This document shows, piece by piece, positions 1 to 5,708 of a DNA stretch of 6,667 bases. This DNA is from Fidelibacterota bacterium. GTDB lineage: Bacteria; Fidelibacterota; Marinisomatia; Marinisomatales; S15-B10. Numbering within the stretch: the stretch's first letter is position 1; each line of letters opens with the position of its first letter. A program made the translations under genes and the position numbers. The notes beneath the pieces are model-generated. The model worked only from the letters and a program-made list of their open reading frames with translations. It did not search any database and had not been told where the DNA came from. Location of the stretch: contig PAOF01000029.1 of assembly GCA_002707905.1 (NCBI GenBank), forward strand, positions 1 through 6,667. The letters are read 5' to 3'.

Positions 1-87
1 TTTTGGTACATAATAGGAGGAATGATAATTCTAACACTTTTAATTTTATTTTTATTAAGAAAAGAAATTTTTCAAAATAAAAAATAA
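1..87 (+). CDS. C-terminal fragment of an integral membrane protein (5' end outside the window)
   Basis: Frame 1 is open from the window edge for 28 codons and ends at TAA (85-87), followed at once by a second in-frame TAA (88-90). The peptide begins FWYIIGGMIILTLL, continues as an unbroken hydrophobic stretch of about 20 residues, and ends in a charged tail (RKEIFQNKK). That is the usual shape of a last transmembrane helix followed by a positively charged cytoplasmic C-terminus. Too little is visible to name a family; a transporter or other polytopic membrane protein is plausible. It runs in the same direction as the downstream operon but is separated from it by 96 nt that contain a possible AT-rich dyad, so co-transcription is uncertain. 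Confidence 0.6.
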   Translation, partial: FWYIIGGMIILTLLILFLLRKEIFQNKK

Positions 88-120
88 TAAAAACAATTTA
101 ACCTTTTCTTATTATTATTT
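82..120 (+). terminator. possible weak AT-only terminator-like dyad after the first gene
   Basis: AAATAATAA (82-90, overlapping the double stop) is perfectly complementary to TTATTATTT (112-120), giving 9 A:T pairs around a 21-nt loop. There is no G:C pair and no proper U-tract after the right arm, so the stem would be weak. In DNA this AT-rich such dyads also arise by chance. It is listed because it lies where transcription of the upstream gene should end. Confidence 0.2.
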
Positions 121-133
121 GTCTAATACCCTT

Positions 134-158
134 GGAATGTTTCCTTTTTTGAGAAACA
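134..158 (+). promoter_or_regulatory. overlapping small dyads in the leader of the metal-binding lipoprotein gene
   Basis: Two mutually exclusive hairpins can be drawn. One is GGAA (134-137) with TTCC (141-144) around a 3-nt loop. The other is TGTTTC (138-143) with GAAACA (153-158) around a 9-nt, T-rich loop. They sit 26-50 nt upstream of the start codon, where an operator or transcript structure would act on the operon. Neither resembles a Fur or Zur box I recognise, and no convincing sigma-70-type or Bacteroidota-type promoter hexamers could be assigned in 88-171. The regulatory role is therefore inference only. Confidence 0.2.
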
Positions 159-173
159 ATACACTTAACCTAT

Positions 174-178
174 GGGAG
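174..178 (+). promoter_or_regulatory. ribosome binding site that decides the lipoprotein start
   Basis: GGGAG is followed by a 5-nt spacer and ATG at 184. This is the clearest Shine-Dalgarno sequence in the window. It lies inside the longer possible reading frame that begins at ATG 172, so it argues that translation starts at 184. That start also gives a standard lipoprotein signal peptide beginning MKKN. Confidence 0.7.
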
Positions 179-183
179 ATAAA

Positions 184-768
184 ATGAAAAAAAACGCGTT
201 TTTATTTCTTCTTTCATTTATTCTAATATCTTGTGAATCTGAAGAAGTTGTTGTCGATGAAGAACATACTGATGCAGATGGATTTATACTAGAGTATAAT
301 GAGGAAGAAGTATATAAGGAATTTGCCGGTGCGATTGTAACAAATAATGTTACAGTTTCTGTTGGTCAAGAAATTGAACTTGCAGTTCACTTTCTCGATG
401 ATGAAGGCAATGAAATTGAACATTCTGATGATGATGATCATGATCATGATCATGGTGATGACGAAGATCACGATGAAGAAGGTTCACCAGAAATCGTCAT
501 TTCCGGAAATGATGCAGCTATTGCTATTGTTTCAACAGAACATCACGAAGATGATCATGATGAAGAAGAACATGATGATGAAGAAGAGCATGAAGATGAA
601 GAAGAACATGAAGAACATGAAGAAGGATATATGGTTGCTATAACCGGTGTATCTGCAGGTACTACTTCATTTACTCTTACTCTAATGCATGATGGTCACG
701 CTGATTATACAAGCACAAATCCTGTTTCTGTTACTGTGACTGCTGATTCAACTCTAGCTTCAAACTAA
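184..768 (+). CDS. His/Asp/Glu-rich metal-binding lipoprotein with an Ig-like (Big_2-like) domain
   Basis: This 194-residue protein starts at ATG 184 rather than 172 because of the GGGAG site 5 nt upstream. Residues 1-16 are a signal peptide (two Lys, then a hydrophobic core) ending in the lipobox LISC, so Cys17 should be lipidated. The mature part starts acidic. Segments near residues 55-70 (VTVSVGQEIELAV), 103-117 and 149-166 (GYMVAITGVSAGTTSF) have the pattern of a bacterial Ig-like group 2 domain. Two charged tracts interrupt it: residues 80-99, with five His among Asp/Glu, and 120-147, with seven His. A further motif, MHDGHADYTS (168-177), adds His169 and His172. Of 15 His in total, almost all are next to Asp/Glu, which suits weak binding of many Zn, Cu, Ni or Co ions. 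The gene starts the operon, 20 nt before a ZnuD-like receptor, so a metal-capture or hand-over role on the outer membrane is inferred. The metal is not shown by sequence. Confidence 0.75.
   Translation: MKKNAFLFLLSFILISCESEEVVVDEEHTDADGFILEYNEEEVYKEFAGAIVTNNVTVSVGQEIELAVHFLDDEGNEIEHSDDDDHDHDHGDDEDHDEEGSPEIVISGNDAAIAIVSTEHHEDDHDEEEHDDEEEHEDEEEHEEHEEGYMVAITGVSAGTTSFTLTLMHDGHADYTSTNPVSVTVTADSTLASN
421..480 (+). repeat. low-complexity GAT/CAT/GAA codon tract 1
   Basis: This stretch encodes the first acidic-His tract (residues 80-99 of the lipoprotein). It includes three tandem GATCAT units at 436-453, which make overlapping ATGATCAT palindromes. The codon-level repetition keeps the frame and could change in length by slippage in 3- or 6-nt steps. 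It is a coding repeat, not a CRISPR or mobile element. Confidence 0.7.
541..624 (+). repeat. low-complexity GAA/GAT/CAT codon tract 2
   Basis: This stretch encodes the second acidic-His tract (residues 120-147). A 17-nt word, GATGAAGAAGAACATGA, occurs exactly at 559-575 and again at 595-611, a 36-nt offset (12 codons). This suggests growth by in-frame duplication of a short EEEHxx-like unit. Confidence 0.7.
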
Positions 769-788
769 ATTAAATTATAGTTTAAAAG

Positions 789-3050
789 TTGAGTTCTTTT
801 GTGAAAGTTTGGGAAAGTATTCCTTTCCGGGTCTTATTCATCATCCTTTGTTTGAATATAAATCTATTTTCCCAAACAATCACATTAAAAGGCAAAATTT
901 TATCCTTTGATGATAAAATGCCTATTGAAAATGCTAATATTTATATAAAAAATACAGATTTCGGTTCTACATCTAATATATTAGGTGAATTTGAACTTGT
1001 TTTTGATTCTAATAAAACTTCTGATGAAATAATTATTATTATTGATCATATAGGTTTTGAATCAACAGAAGTCATCTATAATATTCAAAATAATAGAAGT
1101 CTTCAAAATATATTTCTTGTTCGGTCAGTAATTCAAATTGAAGAACTAAATGTTTTGTCAGAAAAAGATGATTTTGAACTTGAAATTAATTCAAAAGAAC
1201 TAACTGAAAAATTATCTACAGATCTTGCTACTACATTATCCTATTTACCAAATATAAATGTACTTTCATTTGGGCAAAATGCGACAAAGCCAGTTATAAG
1301 AGGATATTCAGGAAATAGATTTTTTATTTCGAAAAATGGTAATGAATTTGGAGATTTGTCTGCAACAGCTCTTGACCATGCAATCACCTTAGATTTATTA
1401 CAAATTGATGCAATTGAATTAATAAGAGGACCTAAAACATTAATTTATGGTCCAAATACAGTTGGTGGTGTAATAAATACTACAGTTGATTACATCCCAA
1501 ATCCTCAAGAAAAACCAGCAATAAGACTTTACTCTGGAAGCGAATCATATAATAATAGTTATTTTGGAATGATTAAAATTGATTTACCTTATAAAAATAA
1601 CCAAATATCAATTGGTGGAAACTCAAGAAATACAGGAAATCAAACTACTCCATTAGGAGAATTGATCAACACTTCATCAAATAATACTATTTTTGACTTT
1701 GGTATAACAAATTTTACAAAAAAAGGTTTTAGAAATTTTATTTTTGAAAAAATAAATATGAATTATGGTATACCCCCTACTCAATCAGGTCATATTTATG
1801 GAGTAGATTTAAAATTGTTTAGCAACTATTACCAATTTCATCTTCATGAAGAAATAAACTTTTTAAACTTTAATGATTTTCATATTAAATATCTTTTTAT
1901 TGATTATGCTCATGAAGAATTTGAAAATGATGCATCCTATTATGATGTCAGATTGGCACAAAAAACTCATAACTTTGAAATGGAGCTTAAGTCAAATCAA
2001 ACAATTGTTGGAACAGAATTCAATTATAAGAAATTAATGCCTGATGGTTTTGTATGGACACCATTAACAAATAGATATAATTTTTCTTTATATGGTTTCA
2101 ATGAAACAAATTTAAAATCTTTTGATCTATTAACATCGATAAGGTCAGATTTTTTAAATATTATACCTAATCCACAAATGACGAGATATTCAAATCTCGA
2201 TATTAATGAAATAAAGAACAGAAGTTATTTTTTCATATCATATTCTTTAGGAGTTAGAAAAAAAATTGACAATTTCACAATTAGATCTTTTTTTATTAAT
2301 TCTAATAGAGGACCAAGTATAGAAGAATTATATTCCGATGGACCACATTTAGGTATTTATTCATATGAAATTGGTAAACCAAATTTAAATACTGAAAGCA
2401 CTATTGGATTTGAAACTTCATTAGAATACCAATCTGAAACTTTTAATATAAATATTAATCCTTTTTACAATTTTAGTAATAATTACTTTCAAATGGATAA
2501 AATGGGTTTATGTGATGAACAATTTATTTTGGGTTATTCACACCCATGTGCTGGTGCTGATTTTATTGAATGGGGTAGTGGTTCTGGATGGTTATACAAA
2601 TATCAAATTGATGAAAAAAAAGCGGAAATAAAAGGTTTAGAAATAAATTTTCAGATGAAATTTGGATTTTTTGATTTTTCCTATGACTTTTCAAATGTTA
2701 TTGGTGATAACCTTGATAGCAATATTCCATTATCATATATGAATCCAACAAAACAAATTTTTTCAACAAATTTTTCATTAAAAAACTCTGATGTTAAAAT
2801 TCGTTTAATAAAATTAGATGATCAAAATAGATTAGGTGAATTTGAAACTTTTACCCCTTCTAGTATGATAACAGATTTGATTTTTACAACAAAATTAAAT
2901 CCTTTTAAATGTGAAAACTGTAGTGGGGATTTAACTATTAAAATAAATAATCTTTTTGATCAATTATCTTATAATCATCTATCTAGAACTAAAGATATTA
3001 TGCCAGAGCCTGGTCGAAATTTAGTTATCCTGTATAACTTCAAAATTTAA
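789..3050 (+). CDS. TonB-dependent outer-membrane receptor, ZnuD-like (probable zinc/divalent metal uptake)
   Basis: This 753-residue protein should import a metal or metal complex across the outer membrane using TonB energy. Residues 1-28 are a signal peptide ending near LFSQ. About 30-110 form a carboxypeptidase-regulatory-like beta domain. A TonB-box-like stretch (IEELNVLSE, 117-125) leads to the plug (about 130-235), with IRGYSGNR and LIRGPKTLIYGPNTVGGVIN typical of the family. The rest is the beta barrel. Features recalling ZnuD-type receptors are NYGIPP (325-330) then VDL (339-341), YAHEEFE (373-379), and RGPSIEELYSDGPH (507-520) followed by YEIGKPNLNTES. Putative extracellular His residues include H335, H351, H353 and H375. 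The start is TTG at 789, since an in-frame stop lies at 783-785; GTG at 801 is the only near alternative and also keeps the signal peptide. No clear ribosome binding site is seen. It follows the metal-binding lipoprotein by 20 nt. TonB-receptor identity is near certain; zinc as substrate is inference from family resemblance and neighbour. Confidence 0.9.
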   Translation: MSSFVKVWESIPFRVLFIILCLNINLFSQTITLKGKILSFDDKMPIENANIYIKNTDFGSTSNILGEFELVFDSNKTSDEIIIIIDHIGFESTEVIYNIQNNRSLQNIFLVRSVIQIEELNVLSEKDDFELEINSKELTEKLSTDLATTLSYLPNINVLSFGQNATKPVIRGYSGNRFFISKNGNEFGDLSATALDHAITLDLLQIDAIELIRGPKTLIYGPNTVGGVINTTVDYIPNPQEKPAIRLYSGSESYNNSYFGMIKIDLPYKNNQISIGGNSRNTGNQTTPLGELINTSSNNTIFDFGITNFTKKGFRNFIFEKINMNYGIPPTQSGHIYGVDLKLFSNYYQFHLHEEINFLNFNDFHIKYLFIDYAHEEFENDASYYDVRLAQKTHNFEMELKSNQTIVGTEFNYKKLMPDGFVWTPLTNRYNFSLYGFNETNLKSFDLLTSIRSDFLNIIPNPQMTRYSNLDINEIKNRSYFFISYSLGVRKKIDNFTIRSFFINSNRGPSIEELYSDGPHLGIYSYEIGKPNLNTESTIGFETSLEYQSETFNININPFYNFSNNYFQMDKMGLCDEQFILGYSHPCAGADFIEWGSGSGWLYKYQIDEKKAEIKGLEINFQMKFGFFDFSYDFSNVIGDNLDSNIPLSYMNPTKQIFSTNFSLKNSDVKIRLIKLDDQNRLGEFETFTPSSMITDLIFTTKLNPFKCENCSGDLTIKINNLFDQLSYNHLSRTKDIMPEPGRNLVILYNFKI

Positions 3051-3051
3051 T

Positions 3052-3074
3052 CTATAATTCATTATAAATTATAG
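3052..3074 (+). repeat. perfect 8-bp inverted repeat just before the phosphodiesterase start
   Basis: CTATAATT (3052-3059) and AATTATAG (3067-3074) are exact reverse complements around a 7-nt spacer, ending 2 nt before the ATG at 3077. The stem has one G:C pair, so it would be a weak hairpin over the ribosome binding region or a small operator. The same 10-mer TAAATTATAG occurs at 771-780 upstream of the receptor gene. Function is unknown; chance in AT-rich DNA is possible. Confidence 0.35.
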
Positions 3075-3076
3075 CA

Positions 3077-3961
3077 ATGAAAAGAATATATCTTTTTATC
3101 ATTTTAAATATTTTTTTAAATATTCTTATAGCTTCGTCAAAAAAAGTATTACTTATCGGAATTGATGGATGCAGGCCAGATGTTTTAAAAATTGCAAATA
3201 CTCCCAATATTGATCAATTAATCAATAAAGGAATTTTTTTTGATAATACTTTATCTTCAGTAAATAACCAGCCAACAAGAAGTGGACCAGGTTGGACATC
3301 ACTACTTACAGGTGTTTGGTATGATAAGCATACTGTAAAAGATAATCTTTTCAAAAATGTTGATAATTCAAAAATTGTTACTTTTGATGAATTATTAACT
3401 AAATCAAGTTTAAATATAAAGACATCAGTTCTAACAATGTGGAACCCAATTATAACTAAAATTTTTGATAAAGAACTTTTTTTTACATCCCACATTGAAC
3501 CATATGATGGATCAATAGCAATTGAATCTAAAAAACATATTATTAATACTGAAAGTGATATAATATTTGTTCATATAGATAATGCAGATTTAGCAGGTCA
3601 TCTATATGGATATAGTTTAAATGGAAAAAGATATATAAATGCAATTGAGGAGGTTGATTCTTATGTAGGTGAACTAAAAAAAGCAACAGAATTAAGAAAA
3701 AATTATAATGATGAAGAATGGTTGATTATAATATCAAGTGATCACGGTGGAAGAAAAAAAATTTTATTAGGGGGTACACATGGTGGTCAAACAGAGGAAG
3801 AAAGAATCATACCTATTATCTTATATGCTAGAAATATTAGCAAAAAATCTGATGTTAACGAAACATACATTGTTGATATTGTACCAACAATATTAAGTTT
3901 TTATGATTCAAAATTAGTGAATAAATTTAACCTTGATGGCAAAGCACTAATTGAGTTTTAA
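3077..3961 (+). CDS. secreted two-metal phosphodiesterase/phosphatase, NPP-alkaline phosphatase superfamily
   Basis: This 294-residue enzyme should hydrolyse phosphate mono- or diesters in the periplasm. Residues 1-20 are a signal peptide (MKRIYLFII..., possible cleavage after IAS or IASS). The expected metal-ligand set of the type I phosphodiesterase/nucleotide pyrophosphatase fold is present in order: D30 in GIDGCRPD, the nucleophile region TRSGPGWTSLLTG (67-79), D171 and H175 in DLAGH, D222 and H223 in SSDHGG, and H235 in GGTHGG. By alignment with the usual TxTxPN pattern the nucleophile would be S69 rather than Thr, and Gly (G72) occupies the position usually held by Asn. It is shorter than many NPP proteins, with little insertion between the ligands, so it is a compact member. 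The substrate cannot be read from sequence. It follows the receptor by 26 nt and probably shares its transcript. Its likely two-zinc centre fits a metal-uptake context, though this link is only inference. Confidence 0.85.
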   Translation: MKRIYLFIILNIFLNILIASSKKVLLIGIDGCRPDVLKIANTPNIDQLINKGIFFDNTLSSVNNQPTRSGPGWTSLLTGVWYDKHTVKDNLFKNVDNSKIVTFDELLTKSSLNIKTSVLTMWNPIITKIFDKELFFTSHIEPYDGSIAIESKKHIINTESDIIFVHIDNADLAGHLYGYSLNGKRYINAIEEVDSYVGELKKATELRKNYNDEEWLIIISSDHGGRKKILLGGTHGGQTEEERIIPIILYARNISKKSDVNETYIVDIVPTILSFYDSKLVNKFNLDGKALIEF

Positions 3962-3966
3962 CGTAA

Positions 3967-3992
3967 TTTTTTAAATATACTTTTTTAAATAT
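3967..3992 (+). repeat. tandem 12-bp direct repeat, period 14, running into the ABC ATPase start
   Basis: TTTTTTAAATAT occurs at 3967-3978 and again at 3981-3992, separated by AC. The last base of the second copy is the first base of the TTG start codon. The stretch replaces any recognisable ribosome binding site. It may be a simple AT-rich spacer or a duplicated protein-binding or transcript-processing site. Confidence 0.4.
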
Positions 3993-4876
3993 TGAAAATA
4001 GACACAATCATAGAAATAAATAATCTTTACAAAAAATTTGGAGATCTTCAAGTTTTAAATAATATATCGTTTTCAATACCTAAAAATTCTATTTTTGGAA
4101 TTTTAGGTCCAAATGGAAGCGGTAAATCTACTCTTATGAGAATATTTGCAAAATTAATTAAAAATTGGAATGGTGAAATACTTTTTAAAAATAATTCAAT
4201 TATCAATTCAGACAATCACTTAATGAAAATGGGTTTTATTATTGAAAGTCCCTCCTTTTATGAATATTTAAGTGCTGAAAAAAATCTTCAAATTTTTGCA
4301 AGACTAACAAATACAAATCAAAAAAAAATTGATGAATTATTTGAACTAGTTAATTTAAATGATAGAAAAAACAGTAAAGTAAGTGAGTATTCTTACGGTA
4401 TGAAACAGCGACTAGGTATCGCTCAAGCAATGTTACACAATCCTGACTTTTTAATTTTAGATGAACCCAATAATGGTCTAGATCCTGTTGGTATAAATCA
4501 AATGGCTGATATCTTATTCAAATTAAAACAAATGGGAAAAACTATATGCATATCAACACATTTATTAGGTGAAGTTGATAGGATGTGTACTGATGTAGCT
4601 ATATTAAATAAAGGTAAATTAATTGTTTCGGGAAATTTAAATGAACTTACAAGAAAAAAACTTTTTTATAGGCTTGAAGTTAATAATTCCAGTACTGCAT
4701 TAAATGATTTAAAGAAAATTAAAAATATAGAAATCATATACTACCTTGAAAATTCAATATTAATTAGTCAAAAAAAAGAGGGAGAGCCAATTGAAGAAAA
4801 TTTAATTTTTAAAAAAATTAAAGATATAAAATCTTTAACAAGAGAGTCCTCACTAGTGGAATATTTTTATGATTAG
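3992..4876 (+). CDS. ABC transporter ATP-binding protein (BcrA/DrrA-like, export-type)
   Basis: This 294-residue cytoplasmic ATPase powers the permease encoded next. Motifs in order are Walker A GPNGSGKST (39-47), a Q-loop region where Glu85 (IIESPSF) stands in place of Gln, the signature YSYGMKQR (133-140) in place of LSGGQ, Walker B LILDEP (154-159) followed by NNGLDP (D-loop region), and the switch His190 in STH. Glu in the Q-loop and a YG-type signature are common in the subfamily that includes bacitracin/daunorubicin exporters and lipid or polymer exporters. Residues 215-294 are a variable C-terminal extension. The start is TTG at 3992: an in-frame TAA lies at 3986-3988, and the next ATG falls beyond Walker A. 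The stop overlaps the permease start by 8 nt (4869-4876), indicating translational coupling and a fixed pair. Substrate is unknown. No solute-binding protein is encoded, which argues against an importer. Confidence 0.93.
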   Translation: MKIDTIIEINNLYKKFGDLQVLNNISFSIPKNSIFGILGPNGSGKSTLMRIFAKLIKNWNGEILFKNNSIINSDNHLMKMGFIIESPSFYEYLSAEKNLQIFARLTNTNQKKIDELFELVNLNDRKNSKVSEYSYGMKQRLGIAQAMLHNPDFLILDEPNNGLDPVGINQMADILFKLKQMGKTICISTHLLGEVDRMCTDVAILNKGKLIVSGNLNELTRKKLFYRLEVNNSSTALNDLKKIKNIEIIYYLENSILISQKKEGEPIEENLIFKKIKDIKSLTRESSLVEYFYD

Positions 4877-5708
4877 ATCATTAATTATAAATGAGTTCAT
4901 TAAAGTACTTAATAAAAAGAGAACTTATATAGGTTTCATATTACTTTTTATTCTTGTTCCATTAATTATCCTAGCCATTGGTGATGGAGCAGAATATCTT
5001 GAATCACAAATATACGGACAATTGAGAGATTCTTTTATGATTGTTGGCACTTTAACAAACGGTTATTTATCTACATACTTAATTATAGGAATTTTAATTA
5101 CGCAAATGCCGTTTTTATCTACAATTGTAGCTTCTGAAATTTTTTCAAGAGAATACTCGGATGGTACTTTTAGAATGTATCTTACTCGACCTATATCAAG
5201 GTCAAAAGTTTTATTATCAAAGTTAATAATAGTTAGTATTTACACTATTTTATTGATGTTTTTCTTTGTTTTCTACACTCTCATTATTAGTTATTTGTTT
5301 CTAGGTTCTGGTGATTTAGCAGTTTTTCATAAAGGACTATTGTTTTTATCTGAGGATGATATTATTTGGAGGTTTTTTCTAGCTTACATAATATCTACAA
5401 CAGTAATGTTGACAACAAGTTTTTTATGTCTAATGTTGTCAACAATGTCTAAAAACAGTGTCACGCCTATAATTATCACTATAAGTGTTGTATTTATAGG
5501 TTCAATAATAAGTTTTATACCTTTACAAATGTTCGAAAATATCAACCCCTACCTTTTCACAGGGTATTTAGACTTATTTTTATCATCATTTCATGATCCT
5601 GTTCCATGGAATACTATTTTCATTTCATTTGGAGTATGCACATTTTGGTCTTTATTTTTTTTAATAATAGCATTTATAATTTTTAATAGAAAAGAAATCT
5701 TATCATGA
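4869..5708 (+). CDS. ABC-2 type permease subunit
   Basis: This 279-residue inner-membrane protein is the transmembrane partner of the preceding ATPase. About six helices can be drawn: 20-37, 67-88, 118-146, 168-191, 199-219 and 249-272. The cytoplasmic loop at 90-119 holds the conserved ABC-2 permease pattern (EIFSREYSDGTFRMYL, then TRPISR and a Lys before helix 3), the region that normally contacts the ATPase. A soluble segment at about 38-66, after helix 1, probably faces the periplasm. The start ATG lies 8 nt inside the ATPase gene, with a weak GTGGA 8 nt upstream, and the stop overlaps the next gene by the 4-nt ATGA arrangement. The pair could export a lipid, peptide, drug-like compound or envelope component. 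Coupling to a LolA-like protein hints at an envelope or lipid-related substrate, which is inference. Confidence 0.9.
   Translation: MIRSLIINEFIKVLNKKRTYIGFILLFILVPLIILAIGDGAEYLESQIYGQLRDSFMIVGTLTNGYLSTYLIIGILITQMPFLSTIVASEIFSREYSDGTFRMYLTRPISRSKVLLSKLIIVSIYTILLMFFFVFYTLIISYLFLGSGDLAVFHKGLLFLSEDDIIWRFFLAYIISTTVMLTTSFLCLMLSTMSKNSVTPIIITISVVFIGSIISFIPLQMFENINPYLFTGYLDLFLSSFHDPVPWNTIFISFGVCTFWSLFFLIIAFIIFNRKEILS

Noticed and set aside
172..183. Upstream ATG adding four residues to the lipoprotein
   Set aside because: The strong GGGAG site overlaps this stretch and is correctly spaced for ATG 184, which also gives a cleaner lipoprotein signal peptide.
289..471. Minus-strand open frame inside the lipoprotein gene
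   Set aside because: Its protein is an Ile/Met-rich artefact of the antisense of GAT/CAT repeats, with no family pattern.
421..624. CRISPR array or tandem-repeat element
   Set aside because: The repeats are short, irregular, in frame and encode Asp/Glu/His; there are no unique spacers of regular length.
347..643. Second plus-strand frame inside the lipoprotein gene
   Set aside because: Its Met/Lys-rich low-complexity protein is the shifted reading of the same codon repeats; the other frame has a signal peptide, lipobox and Ig-like pattern.
3214..3495. Minus-strand open frame inside the phosphodiesterase gene
   Set aside because: It lies opposite conserved catalytic coding sequence and shows no recognisable domain.
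3992..5708. Inner-membrane zinc importer (ZnuBC) completing the uptake route
   Set aside because: There is no ZnuA-like binding protein, and the permease and ATPase patterns are ABC-2/BcrA-like rather than ZnuBC-like.
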